DNA of 64,000 bases from the NCBI GenBank assembly GCA_011524525.1, contig WTKE01000108.1, forward strand, positions 120,550-184,549. The letters run 5' to 3'. This DNA is from Bacillus sp. (in: firmicutes). GTDB lineage: Bacteria; Bacillota; Bacilli; Bacillales; Cytobacillaceae. The notes beneath the pieces are model-generated. The model saw only the letters and a program-made list of their open reading frames with translations. It was not told where the DNA came from and did not search any database. Shown here in pieces: positions 19,231-29,000 of this stretch. A program made the position numbers and the translations under genes. Positions within the stretch are counted from its first letter, which is position 1. Every line of letters begins with the position of its first letter.

Positions 19231-19909
19231 CTTTCATTCCGTCTTCTACAATTAATCCATCACGAACCGTAATAATTCGATTCGCTACTTGCGCTGCTTG
19301 TAAATCATGAGTCACCATTACAATTGTGATTTGTTCCTCTTTATTAAGCCTCGAAAGTAATCGTAAAATGTCTTCTCCGTTTTTCTGATCCAAATTCCCA
19401 GTAGGTTCATCGGCTAAAATCAATCTTGGCTTCATCGCCAATGCTCTTGCGATCGCCACCCTTTGTTGCTGCCCACCGCTTAATTGAGATGGGTATTGTG
19501 ATTCTTTTCCCTCCAAATTTACATCTGATAAAAGCTGTTGAACGGTTGTTTTGATTTTTGCTTTTGACGCATTGTTTGCAGAAAGTGCCAAGGCAATGTT
19601 TTCTCCAACGGTCATCATGGGTAAAAGCTGATAGTTCTGAAAGACAAACCCTAATTTCGTACGCCGAAAATGGGTAAGTTCTTTTTCCTTTAATCTGTTT
19701 AGTTCAACATCATCCACGACAATGTTTCCTGAACTAGGTGAATCAAGTCCGCCTAACAGCTGTAGTAATGTACTTTTCCCTGAACCACTCGGACCCATAA
19801 TCGCTACAAATTCTCCTTTTTGAATGTGAATATTGTTGTTTTTCAAGGCATAAAAATCTCCTGACTCTAAAGAATATACTTTTGATACATCTGTAACAGT
19901 AATCATCAT
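19190..19909 (-). CDS. ABC transporter ATP-binding protein (LolD/MacB class)
   Basis: GPSGSGKSTLLQLLGGLD, LSGGQQQRVAIARAL, LADEPTGNLD. Confidence 0.95.
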   Translation of the reverse strand: MMITVTDVSKVYSLESGDFYALKNNNIHIQKGEFVAIMGPSGSGKSTLLQLLGGLDSPSSGNIVVDDVELNRLKEKELTHFRRTKLGFVFQNYQLLPMMTVGENIALALSANNASKAKIKTTVQQLLSDVNLEGKESQYPSQLSGGQQQRVAIARALAMKPRLILADEPTGNLDQKNGEDILRLLSRLNKEEQITIVMVTHDLQAAQVANRIITVRDGLIVEDGMKGGYQNEAVANRMA

Positions 19910-20006
19910 TGATTTCCTCCAATATTTATCATTTTTTTAGTTGCTAAAATCATTTTGGTTTTCCTGCTAAAGGCTACAAATGCAAGGGTTAGTAGTAACA
20001 CAAAGG

Positions 20007-20426
20007 CTAGAAGTAGCCATATAAATAGGCTGGTAAGTACAAAAAGGCAATCACAAACCATGCAAAAAATAATGCCAAAGGGCTAGCGCCTTTTAAGGTT
20101 CGGTAAAGTATTTTTATATAAGCATTTTTATAGAAAGGTGTTGCCTCCAACAAAAAGATAAATGGATTACAAAAGGTTCCAAACCCCAGTGGGATCACAG
20201 CGTAGAATGGAACCCTCATGTTCGTTCCAAGCTCTATCAAGAAAACAAATCCTAAGGTAAATGCCTGCATGATAAAATCCAAATGAGCTGCTTTCAGTTT
20301 TCTTGGGTTCGTAAAGAACTGCTTTAGCTGTGAATGATTCATATAATAGACAGCCCCAAGCGGTAATGATAAAACCAGACCTACAAGAAAAATAAATCCA
20401 GCCCAGTGTAAAAGAAAAACATTCAT
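20007..20426 (-). CDS. Hypothetical membrane protein
   Basis: Several predicted TM segments; own promoter-like region with tandem GTTCAT motif. Confidence 0.6.
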   Translation of the reverse strand: MNVFLLHWAGFIFLVGLVLSLPLGAVYYMNHSQLKQFFTNPRKLKAAHLDFIMQAFTLGFVFLIELGTNMRVPFYAVIPLGFGTFCNPFIFLLEATPFYKNAYIKILYRTLKGASPLALFFAWFVIAFLYLPAYLYGYF

Positions 20427-20490
20427 ATAATCTCTCCTTTTTTAGCTCTATTTTTGTTTCGCATTTCTTTGATGAACCTACAGTAAACCT

Positions 20491-20516
20491 CCAATATGAA
20501 CTGAATATGAACACAA
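20491..20516 (-). promoter_or_regulatory. Tandem GTTCAT-N5-GTTCAT motif (site A)
   Basis: Minus strand TTGTGTTCATATTCAGTTCATATTGG; same core at 20850-20874. Confidence 0.5.
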
Positions 20517-20531
20517 GTAATATATATTTTT

Positions 20532-20786
20532 TTACCAGCCTGTTTTCAACAGGGTACCTAAGACAAGCAGAACCGAGGAGACAACAATGACAGATAAAAC
20601 GATGATGATCTTGCCTGGTAAATCCGGTTCTTTCAGATGGTCATAAATGAACCACAAAAGCATTCCCAAGGTGAGGATGGTCAGGCCTCTTCTCAAATAA
20701 GTTGCTATATCAATTACCCAGTTTGAAGAAAATATGATTGAAAGAAGTAATGGTAAAAAAAGAACTATTCGAACCTTCATACTCAC
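20532..20786 (-). CDS. Hypothetical small membrane protein
   Basis: TM-rich 84-aa ORF with GGGGGG-type RBS upstream. Confidence 0.55.
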   Translation of the reverse strand: MSMKVRIVLFLPLLLSIIFSSNWVIDIATYLRRGLTILTLGMLLWFIYDHLKEPDLPGKIIIVLSVIVVSSVLLVLGTLLKTGW

Positions 20787-20849
20787 CCCCCTTTCTTAAA
20801 AAACCGCTAGTAAAACCAATGAGTGGCTAACAACTGTATGATAAATCCT

Positions 20850-20874
20850 CTATATGAACTGAATATGAACGCAA
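20850..20874 (-). promoter_or_regulatory. Tandem GTTCAT-N5-GTTCAT motif (site B)
   Basis: Minus strand TTGCGTTCATATTCAGTTCATATAG. Confidence 0.5.
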
Positions 20875-20926
20875 ATAAAAAAAAGAGAAAGGAGTAAAAA
20901 TACTCCTTTCTCAGTTATTACTATAT

Positions 20927-22219
20927 TTATATTTGAGGGATTGTCACGATAAACTTCGCCCCTCCCCGAGGACTCTCAGACACTTCTATATGACCATGAT
21001 GTAAATCAATAATTTGTTTTACTATCGATAATCCAAGCCCGTTTCCTTTAATCGAAGAATCACGGGACTTATCAACCTTGTGGAACGGCTTAAAAATATC
21101 CTTTCGTTCTTCTTTTGGTATCCCCACACCATTATCGGTAATCGAAACAGTGATTTGATTATTATTGACAGTTGCTTCAATAACAATATTCCCTTGTACT
21201 GGTGTGAATTTAATGCTGTTATTAATAAGATTCGTCCACACCTGTTTCAGCTGATCTTCATCTGCCTGTACGGTTATCGGCTCTAGCTGGATATTAAATT
21301 GAATATCCTTCGCTGACCATTGTGGTTCCAGGCCAATGACCACACTTCGCAACTGTTCATCTAATCGATATGTTGCCAGATTGAGCTTATGTTGGTCATG
21401 CTGCAAATGAGAAAGATGAAGTAGATTTCTTCCAAGACGTGATAACCGTTCGCTTTCTTGTTCAATGATTTTCGAATAACGATTCCGAGTTTCCTCATTC
21501 AATTGCTTTTGTTGTAATGCTTTTGAAAATCCCGAAATGGAGGTGAGCGGTGATTGAATTTCATGGGAGACATTGGCGACGAATTCCTGACGCATTTGAT
21601 CCAGCTTCCCAAGCTCCCGTGCCATTTCATTAAAGCTGGCACTTAAGACCCCAATCTCATCCTTTCGTTTTGTTGGGAGTTCAATTTTAAAGTTTCCTTG
21701 TGCCATCTTCCTCGTTGCTTCGGTTAGCCGTACAAGTGGATTCACGACATAGCGAGCACCAATGATAACCAAGAGGCTTCCTAAAAAGAGAATGAATACG
21801 TACATAAGGTGAATGGAATTCATCGTTTCCTCTTCCACCTTATTTCTCTCTACGCTGATAAATAATGCATAGGACTTACCATTGTCTGATAAGGGAATCC
21901 CCACGACCGGGACTTGAAATTCACCTTCAAAAATCTCCTCCTCTACTTCCCCAGATAGAACGGTTTCTACATGTTTTGTTTCAACCTTCAAATCCTCTTC
22001 CAGAAGAGGAACAGCCTCCTGATTATATAGCTGAAGCCTACTTCCAATTGTACCTGTAAATGTTTGAGTAAATTGCACAACATCATTAGAATTAGAAGTC
22101 TGATAGAGTTCTACCACCTTTTCAGCATTGGTGAGTAGGATTCGGCGAATTTCCTTATGGATGCTATCTTTATATAAATAAGTGGTTCCCAGATAAGCAA
22201 CAAACAAACTAACCATCAC
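20927..22219 (-). CDS. Two-component sensor histidine kinase
   Basis: HAMP region, FVANVSHEIQSPLTSISGF (H-box), GNGLGLSIVKQI. Confidence 0.93.
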   Translation of the reverse strand: MMVSLFVAYLGTTYLYKDSIHKEIRRILLTNAEKVVELYQTSNSNDVVQFTQTFTGTIGSRLQLYNQEAVPLLEEDLKVETKHVETVLSGEVEEEIFEGEFQVPVVGIPLSDNGKSYALFISVERNKVEEETMNSIHLMYVFILFLGSLLVIIGARYVVNPLVRLTEATRKMAQGNFKIELPTKRKDEIGVLSASFNEMARELGKLDQMRQEFVANVSHEIQSPLTSISGFSKALQQKQLNEETRNRYSKIIEQESERLSRLGRNLLHLSHLQHDQHKLNLATYRLDEQLRSVVIGLEPQWSAKDIQFNIQLEPITVQADEDQLKQVWTNLINNSIKFTPVQGNIVIEATVNNNQITVSITDNGVGIPKEERKDIFKPFHKVDKSRDSSIKGNGLGLSIVKQIIDLHHGHIEVSESPRGGAKFIVTIPQI

Positions 22220-22259
22220 AACACTAACAAAAATAACGACAATACGAGTATAGAGCGAC

Positions 22260-22940
22260 TTAATTGCCAGACACCTCCAAGCGATACCCGAGACCGCGGA
22301 TTGTTACAATCTTGAAGTCAGATTCAAACTCCGCAAATCGCTCTCGAAGCCGCTTGATATGCACATCAACTGTCCGCTCATCCCCCTCATAATCCATGCC
22401 CCAAATTTGTTCAATCAGGTTGTCACGAGTAAACAGCTGACCTGTGTAGCTGCCCAGCTTATAAAGTAATTCAAACTCCTTCATCGGAATGGTTTCCCTT
22501 CGACCATCTTGATAAACAACATGGTAGGTTTTACGGTCTAATTCAAGCTCTCCAAGCTTAATCACATTAGATATAGAAATTCGATAACGCTTCAGCAAAG
22601 CTCTCACCCGTAACACGAGCTCTATTGGATCAAAGGGCTTTACTAAATAATCATCAGTACCAAGCTTAAAGCCCTTAATCTTATCCTGAGCTTCTCCCTT
22701 TGAGGTAATCATCAAAATCGGAATATCCCCAAGTTCTCGGAGCTCCTTGCATAGCCTCCAGCCATCTATTTTTGGCATCATAATATCGAGAATGACTAAA
22801 TCGAGAGGATTGTTTTCCGCATACTCCAACGCATCCACTCCATTCGCCTTCTCCACAATCTCAAATCCCTCATCTTCCAAATATAATCGGACAAGCTCCC
22901 GAATATGAGACTCATCATCAACCACCATAATCTTAGTCAA
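22260..22940 (-). CDS. OmpR/PhoB-family response regulator
   Basis: KIMVVDDESHIREL, LDIMMPKIDG, C-terminal winged helix ERTVDVHIKRLRERF. Confidence 0.95.
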   Translation of the reverse strand: MTKIMVVDDESHIRELVRLYLEDEGFEIVEKANGVDALEYAENNPLDLVILDIMMPKIDGWRLCKELRELGDIPILMITSKGEAQDKIKGFKLGTDDYLVKPFDPIELVLRVRALLKRYRISISNVIKLGELELDRKTYHVVYQDGRRETIPMKEFELLYKLGSYTGQLFTRDNLIEQIWGMDYEGDERTVDVHIKRLRERFAEFESDFKIVTIRGLGYRLEVSGN

Positions 22941-23186
22941 TCATATTCCCCCTTATTGACCGGATAAAATCTATTTTTCTTAGAAACTTTGTTTTGTTTT
23001 ATGTACGATCTAGTAAGTAAATCGTATATAATTATCCTACTTATACTTGTTACACGCAATATATTATAGAAATAATTTCCAGGTTAATAAGAGTCGTTCT
23101 ACTGGTTCATCTGGCACGACCATTTAGGGCAGAGGCATTACTTTCACACCATTATATCTCCTTATTTCATGGTTTAACGGTTTAAA

Positions 23187-23216
23187 AAAAAACAGACCAA
23201 CTCGGTCTGTTTTCAT
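23187..23216 (-). terminator. Intrinsic terminator after deoR-type gene
   Basis: AAAACAGACCGAGTTGGTCTGTTTTTTTTT on minus strand. Confidence 0.8.
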
Positions 23217-23217
23217 C

Positions 23218-23982
23218 TTAAATATCTACGAATAGTAATTTAACTTCCTTTTCTTCAAGCCTCTCTCGTGTTCGATCATCCATGTTTGAATCGGTAATAA
23301 TGCTGTGCACTGCTGATAATGAGTTTATTTGAGAGAAGGCTCTTTTTCCAAACTTGCTGGAATCCGCCATTAAGATCACTTTATCAGCAATCTGAATCAT
23401 ATCCTTTTTTAATAACGCTTGCAATTCATTCGTATCGCTAAGTCCACCATCTGGATGAATCGCCTTACATGAAAAGAACATTTTGTTCACATGGTACATT
23501 TTCAAGGAACGTTCTGCTAGAGGACCCACATACGAAAGAGATATCGACATTAGGTTTCCACCCGTTGAAATAACACGAATTTGTTCCTTTTTACTCAGCT
23601 CTAGGGCCACTTTAATCGAATTTGTTAGTACCGTTAAGGGCATGTCTGGCAGTTCTTTCGCCATATACCAAGCTGTGGTACTCGCATCAAGAACGATCTG
23701 GTCCCCCGGCTCCACCATTTTTACCGCCTCTAACGCGATGGCACGCTTTTCAGCCGCTCTTGTAATTTCTCTTTCCAAATAAGAAACTTCATTATCTTCC
23801 TTTTCAATACTTACGGCACCACCATGACTTCTTTCCAAAAAGCCATCTTTTTCTAATTTTTCAAGATCTCTACGAATGGTCTCTTCCGTTACTGAAAAAA
23901 TTTTGCTCAGTTCGGACACTCGTATACTTAAGCGTTCATTGACTAGATCAACAATTTTCCTCTGCCTCTCAGCTACCAGCAC
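23218..23982 (-). CDS. DeoR family transcriptional regulator of the rhamnose operon
   Basis: AERQRKIVDLVNERLSIRVSELSKIFSVTEETIRRDLEKLEKDGFLERSHGGAV; third gene after rhaB-rhaA. Confidence 0.9.
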   Translation of the reverse strand: MLVAERQRKIVDLVNERLSIRVSELSKIFSVTEETIRRDLEKLEKDGFLERSHGGAVSIEKEDNEVSYLEREITRAAEKRAIALEAVKMVEPGDQIVLDASTTAWYMAKELPDMPLTVLTNSIKVALELSKKEQIRVISTGGNLMSISLSYVGPLAERSLKMYHVNKMFFSCKAIHPDGGLSDTNELQALLKKDMIQIADKVILMADSSKFGKRAFSQINSLSAVHSIITDSNMDDRTRERLEEKEVKLLFVDI

Positions 23983-24079
23983 TAACGTACACCCTTCCCC
24001 TATCGAACGTTGATTTATATTTGATTATTTTTATTTTTATGTTAATTTCATGTTAAATTATAGCATATCCTTTGAAAAA

Positions 24080-24123
24080 CAAAAAGATAGTAGACCCCAC
24101 AAAGGAAGATCTACTTATCTTTT
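24080..24123 (-). terminator. Stem-loop between rhaA and the DeoR gene
   Basis: AAAAAGATAAGTAGA...TCTACTATCTTTTT on minus strand. Confidence 0.6.
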
Positions 24124-24126
24124 TTG

Positions 24127-25380
24127 TTATCTTTTTGATAATACTTCTGTTTCGTATGTTTTTACTTCTTCTAACCAAGCCTCTTTTACAGGGACACCCA
24201 TTTGTTCACAATAGTAATCCCAAATGGCTCCAAATGGATAGGTTTTGAATTCTTCCATTAGGGCTAATCTTTCGGTGAAATTGCCTTCTTCTTGAAGCTG
24301 TTTTAATTTTTCGTTTGGCACAAGCATCGCGTATAACAGTGCCTTCACCATGTTTCTTGTACCGATTGTCCATGCCGCTACACGGTTAATACTTGCATCA
24401 AAGAAATCAAGACCGATAATGACTCGATTCAGTGCATCATTACGAACAATTTCAAGGGCAATTTCTTTTAGTTCGTCATCTAAAATCACGACATGGTCAC
24501 TATCCCAGCGTACCGGTCTTGAGACGTGAAGAGCTACCTTGTCACTATATAAAAGCATCGAAGAAATTTTGTTGGATACCGTTTCTGTTGGATGGTAATG
24601 ACCTGTATCAAGCAAGCAGATTTTATCGTTCTTTAATGCATAGCCTAGGTAGAATTCATGAGAGCCGACCACATACGATTCAGAACCAATTCCAAATACT
24701 TTGCTTTCTACCGCATCCAGATTGTATGACTCATCAACGGGTACAGCAAAAATTTTATCTAAAGAGTCCTTTAAGCGCTGTCTTGGAGTCAATCTGTCAC
24801 TAGGGATATCCTTGTAGCCATCTGGAATCCAAATATTTGTTAACGCTGGAGTTCCAAGTTCTTTTCCGAAATACTCCCCAATTTTTCTACTTCCGATACA
24901 GTGATTAATCCAAAATTCACGGATTCCTTCATCTGGATGTGAAAGAGTTAATCCATCGGATGCTTTTGGATGTGAGAAAAGAGTTGGGTTATAATCTAGC
25001 CCTAATCCTTGTTCCTTCGCCCAAGCTACCCAATTTTCAAAGTGCTTTGGCTCTAGCTCATCACGTTCCACTACTTCTCCGTTTGTTTCTGCGTAGATCG
25101 CATGAAGATTGACACGGTGCTTACCAGGAATGAGTGAAAGTGCTTTTTCTAGGTCGCTACGCAATTGCTCAGGTGTCGTTGCCTTGCCAGGGTAGTTCCC
25201 AGTTACATCAATTCCTCCAGAGAGCTCGCTAGGATTTACTTCAAATCCTCCCACATCATCGCCTTGCCAACAGTGGATAGAAATAGGTACAGATTTTAGT
25301 TTTTGTAATACGTCTTCTACATCGATTCCCCATTTTGAGTATGCTTGTTTTGCTAGTTCAAAGTTTTCCTTAATCGTCAT
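24127..25380 (-). CDS. rhaA: L-rhamnose isomerase
   Basis: Full-length RhaA-like: [61 protein letters not shown]. Confidence 0.96.
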   Translation of the reverse strand: MTIKENFELAKQAYSKWGIDVEDVLQKLKSVPISIHCWQGDDVGGFEVNPSELSGGIDVTGNYPGKATTPEQLRSDLEKALSLIPGKHRVNLHAIYAETNGEVVERDELEPKHFENWVAWAKEQGLGLDYNPTLFSHPKASDGLTLSHPDEGIREFWINHCIGSRKIGEYFGKELGTPALTNIWIPDGYKDIPSDRLTPRQRLKDSLDKIFAVPVDESYNLDAVESKVFGIGSESYVVGSHEFYLGYALKNDKICLLDTGHYHPTETVSNKISSMLLYSDKVALHVSRPVRWDSDHVVILDDELKEIALEIVRNDALNRVIIGLDFFDASINRVAAWTIGTRNMVKALLYAMLVPNEKLKQLQEEGNFTERLALMEEFKTYPFGAIWDYYCEQMGVPVKEAWLEEVKTYETEVLSKR

Positions 25381-25398
25381 GATATTCTTCCTCTCCGA

Positions 25399-26820
25399 TT
25401 ATGAGTTTGCTACTGATTTAGTAGGTTCGTATTTTTTTACTTCAAAAGATTGTTTTATAACAGAACGTGCTTCCTGTAGATCCGAAAATTCTCCTAATGC
25501 CATTAGTTGAGCTACGATATTCCCGATAGCTGTTGCTTCAATCGGACCAGCGAGCACTTCTTTGTTTGTCACGTCCGCGACAAGCTGATTCAGCATTTCA
25601 TTTTGACAGCCACCACCGATGACATTGATCTTGTCAAAAGACTTTTCAAAGATGCTTTCAATTTCTCCAATGGTTTCTTTATAGCTAGCTGCTAGACTGT
25701 CATACACACATTTCGCCACTTCCCCAGGTGTATTAGGAACACTTTGTCCCGTCTCGATGCAATAATTCATGATTTCTTGAATCATGTTGTCCGGCTTTAA
25801 GAATCGATCATCGTTGACATTAACGATTGCCCAGAAGTCTCCTGCCTCTTCTGCGAGTTCTACCAGTCTAGCGAACGAGTACTCATGATTGTAGTTGCGC
25901 TTAACCTCTTGAATCATCCATAGCCCCATAATATTTTTCAAGAAACGGAAGCGATAGTCGATACCGCCTTCATTCGTAAAATTGTAGTCTAGCGCTTTAG
26001 TGACACAGATCGGGAAATGATTCTCCGTCCCCATTAACGACCAAGTTCCTGAACTAATATAAATGGTACTCTCCTCTTCTGGTACAGAGATGACCGCCGA
26101 TCCGGTATCATGTGTGGCAGGGAGTATCACGTTCATATCAAAGCCAAGCTCTGTTACTAGCTCTTCCTTTAAGTTCCCTAGAATGGTCTTTGGCATCTGG
26201 ATTTCATGGAACATTTCCTTATTTATGCCTAAAATATCTAACAGCTCGTAATCCCATTTTTTTGTAAAAGCATTAACTAGCTGTGTGGATGTTGCATTTG
26301 TATACTCGTTCGATTTTTTCCCGGTTAGTAAAAAGTTCAAATAATCCGGTACCATTAAAAAGGACTTTGCTTTTTCTAAGATGTCAGGATGGTTTTTTTT
26401 CAAGGAGTATAGCTGGTAAATCGTGTTGAACTTTTGAAATTGAATCCCTGTTTCTAGATAGAGTCGTTCTTTTGAGATGATTTGGAATACCTCTTCCATC
26501 ATGCCGTCGGTTCGCGGATCACGGTAGGACACGGCCTCCGTAAGTGGCTGATCATTTTCATCTAGTAGGACAAAATCAACCGCCCATGTGTCAATCCCGA
26601 TACTATCAGGTTGGATACCAAGTTCACTGCACTTTATTAATCCTGTTTTAATTTCATCAAACAGTCGATCGATCTCCCAGCAAAAGTGGTTCCCTTTTTG
26701 CACAATCTTATTTTCAAATCGATATAATTCACGTAACTGTAATTGTCCATTTTCTCTATGGCCCAACATTAATCTGCCACTTGAAGCACCAATATCAACA
26801 GCAATACTGTACTTGTTCAT
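25399..26820 (-). CDS. rhaB: Rhamnulokinase
   Basis: FGGY kinase of RhaB type (VDIGASSGRLMLG, SIGIDTWAVDFVLLD, PATHDTGSAVISVP, INVIGGGCQN). ATG at 26820 preferred over TTG at 26826. Confidence 0.95.
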   Translation of the reverse strand: MNKYSIAVDIGASSGRLMLGHRENGQLQLRELYRFENKIVQKGNHFCWEIDRLFDEIKTGLIKCSELGIQPDSIGIDTWAVDFVLLDENDQPLTEAVSYRDPRTDGMMEEVFQIISKERLYLETGIQFQKFNTIYQLYSLKKNHPDILEKAKSFLMVPDYLNFLLTGKKSNEYTNATSTQLVNAFTKKWDYELLDILGINKEMFHEIQMPKTILGNLKEELVTELGFDMNVILPATHDTGSAVISVPEEESTIYISSGTWSLMGTENHFPICVTKALDYNFTNEGGIDYRFRFLKNIMGLWMIQEVKRNYNHEYSFARLVELAEEAGDFWAIVNVNDDRFLKPDNMIQEIMNYCIETGQSVPNTPGEVAKCVYDSLAASYKETIGEIESIFEKSFDKINVIGGGCQNEMLNQLVADVTNKEVLAGPIEATAIGNIVAQLMALGEFSDLQEARSVIKQSFEVKKYEPTKSVANS

Positions 26821-26838
26821 CCTCAACGCTCCTTTTGG

Positions 26839-26852
26839 TGTAACCGCTTACG
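26839..26852 (-). promoter_or_regulatory. Candidate CcpA cre site upstream of rhaB
   Basis: Minus strand CGTAAGCGGTTACA, 13/14 to TGWAANCGNTNWCA. Confidence 0.6.
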
Positions 26853-26926
26853 ATACTACTATCATACTAGATTCAGAGAAATATCCTATAACGGGATTCA
26901 TTTAATTTATTGACCTTATTTGCACG

Positions 26927-27580
26927 AAAAGCGGAAGTAGCTTGTTCAGGGGCGACAGGCATAAGACGAATCGCGCAGGAAGGCCTGCCTTCTGGAGCGA
27001 GTTGGCTTATGACCCGAGCCCCTAGCTACTGGAGCTGGACAGAGAAAAGCGGAGCGGACTGTTCTGACCCGACAAGCATAAGGCGAGCCCTGGCGGAAAG
27101 CCTGCTTTCCAGAAGGGATTGACTTATGACCGGGGAATAAAGGGTTCAATTTATTCCTTCGAGGGTCAAGGAGGGGGAGCTGGACAGAGAAAAGCGGAAG
27201 CAGCTTGGTCAGCTCCGACAGGCATAAGACGAAGACCGAAAGAGGTCCTGACCTCTGTAGGGCTTTGGCTTATGACCCCGAGGAGCTAGCTGCTGGAGCT
27301 GGACAACGAAAAGCGGAAGGGCCCGTTTAGCGACCTATGGACTCCTCGAAAAAGTTTTATGACGTGTATGCTTTTATTTGCCTGGCTTTCACGTCATAAA
27401 CCCTTTCTTATAACGCGTACGCCTCTGTTTTTTCCAGCTCTCGTGTCATAAACCTCTTCTTATGACACATATTCCTCCATTTTTCCGGCTTTCACGTCAT
27501 AAGCTCATGCTTCCCTTCGAGCGGAGCTGGACAACGAAAAGCGGAGGCAGCTTGACCAGGGGCGACAGGCAAAAGCTTAA
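26927..27580. repeat. Cluster of large palindromic intergenic repeats (GAAAAGCGGA...CGACAGGCATAAGACGA...TTGGCTTATGACC...GGAGCTGGACA)
   Basis: Near-complete copies start at about 26928, 27045 and 27189; partial copies at about 27307 and 27535. Confidence 0.85.
27357..27502. repeat. Three tandem ~51-bp palindromic units (TTATGACGTG...CACGTCATAA) nested inside the larger repeat cluster
   Basis: Units 27357-27399, 27408-27451, 27460-27502; each has a self-complementary end pair. Confidence 0.8.
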
Positions 27581-27614
27581 ATTGAATAGAAAGGCCAATT
27601 TTAATTAAGAACAT

Positions 27615-27646
27615 AAAAAAACTGGCCGAAATTGCATTCGGCCAGT
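27615..27646 (-). terminator. Terminator hairpin of composite repeat element 1
   Basis: Minus strand ACTGGCCGAATGCAATTTCGGCCAGTTTTTTTATG. Confidence 0.85.
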
Positions 27647-27733
27647 GCCTTTTTGTTGCTTTGGAGAGTTATTTAACCAAATTAGATTACTTTTGAAACA
27701 AAATCCTTTGCTCTTCATTCGGTTTTTTTGAGT

Positions 27734-27970
27734 TTATTTGCGATTTCAGGGATATATTTGCGATTCTGAACTTTTATTTGCGATTCCAGAAATTTATTTG
27801 CGATCCTGAACTTTTATTTGCGATTTCAGGGATTTATTTGCGATTCTGAACTTTTATTTGCGATTCCAGAAATTTATTTGCGATCCTGAACTTTTATTTG
27901 CGATTCCAGAAATTTATTTGCAATTCTGAACTTTTATTTGCTATTTGCGACTCAAGAAATTTATTTGAAG
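27734..27970 (-). repeat. 20-nt-phased TTATTTGCGAT array, element 1 (11 phased units plus a degenerate tail)
   Basis: TTATTTG (one as ATATTTG) at 27734 and every 20 nt to 27934; 27741-27820 and 27821-27900 differ at one position. Confidence 0.95.
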
Positions 27971-27984
27971 CTGAACCACAAAGT

Positions 27985-28953
27985 TCATCTGCTCTTCTTC
28001 TCCACCCGATAATCCTTTGGAGTTTTTCCATATTTGCTTTTGAAAATCCGGTAGAAGTAGCTCATGTTGTCGTAGCCGACTTCATCAATGATTTTTGTAA
28101 TCGGCATTTCGGTTCTTTCTAAAAACTCTTTTGCTTTCGTAAGGCGTTTCTCCTGCAAAAGCTCCTTAAACGTATACTTCGTCGCTTGCTTGATTTGCTT
28201 ACTTACCGCGTAGTGAGGCTGATTCAATTGCTCAGCCAACTCATAGAGTGAAGCATTTTGGTAATGTTCATCAATATACTTCATTGTCTCAACAAGGATA
28301 TAGTGATGTTCGGTGCTTAGTTCATTTTGCTTTAATTTATCTGTGTGCTTTAAAAGCTCTATCATCAAAAGCCCCATATAAAGCTTTAAAGTAGACTCTG
28401 AAAATAACGATGGTTCCATGATTTCATCGATCATCTTCTTAATTAACTCTTGAATAGCCTCCACATGGGTAACAGCAAAGTACAAGTATTGTCCATTCTG
28501 CGTGTGATTATAGAGACTGTTAATAATGAAGTTACTCATTAAGTTGGTAGAGGATAAATAGGAAAAAATAAAATCAAAGAATTTCGGCTGAATGATAAAA
28601 TTAATGATTATATCCTCTTTTGCACAAGCTTCAATTTCGTGTTCAATATGCTGATTCAAAAATAAAAGCTCGCCCTGCTTCAAGTGAACATTCTCCGTTC
28701 CAACCTTCTGCTTTAACTCACCATGAAACACGTAATTAATTTCGATATAATTGTGGCGATGCTTGGGAAAATCAATAAATCGGGTATGTTTTCTCAGCAT
28801 TATCATCTCTTTCGGATTCAAGAACTTCTCACTTTCAATAATAAAAGACGTTTGATTCGTATAAAGGTCTTTTTTGATTTCACTACTTTGCTCGAGAATC
28901 ATCTGTTCTTCTTCTGTCATTTCCATCAAGGTTTCAAGAAGATCATTTCCCAT
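27985..28953 (-). CDS. AraC family transcriptional regulator (cupin plus AraC HTH)
   Basis: KHTRFIDFPKHRHNYIEINYVFHGEL cupin; ASLYELAEQLNQPHYAVSKQIKQ...KIIDEVGYDNMSYFYRIFKSKYGKTPKDYR. Confidence 0.92.
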   Translation of the reverse strand: MGNDLLETLMEMTEEEQMILEQSSEIKKDLYTNQTSFIIESEKFLNPKEMIMLRKHTRFIDFPKHRHNYIEINYVFHGELKQKVGTENVHLKQGELLFLNQHIEHEIEACAKEDIIINFIIQPKFFDFIFSYLSSTNLMSNFIINSLYNHTQNGQYLYFAVTHVEAIQELIKKMIDEIMEPSLFSESTLKLYMGLLMIELLKHTDKLKQNELSTEHHYILVETMKYIDEHYQNASLYELAEQLNQPHYAVSKQIKQATKYTFKELLQEKRLTKAKEFLERTEMPITKIIDEVGYDNMSYFYRIFKSKYGKTPKDYRVEKKSR

Positions 28954-29000
28954 ATTACACCTCATGAACGTGATTTGTGTTGTCTTTAGTTTAATATAAA

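Noticed and set aside
16982-19255. Multiple antisense and same-strand alternate-frame ORFs across the ABC permease
   Set aside because: Overlap a well-supported permease gene; compositionally shadow ORFs.
20167-20514. ORF 20167-20514 (-)
   Set aside because: Overlaps the TM-rich 20007-20426 ORF in another frame and spans its promoter.
23040-23186. Possible riboswitch or sRNA between the TCS and DeoR gene
   Set aside because: No convincing stem set or known motif.
26910-27149. ORFs 26910-27122 (+) and 26946-27149 (-)
   Set aside because: Both lie within the palindromic repeat cluster and encode the repeat in opposite frames.
27734-27970. CRISPR array at the phased repeats
   Set aside because: Period is 20 nt with ~12-nt conserved core and similar, repeating linkers; no 24-40-bp repeats, unique spacers or cas genes.
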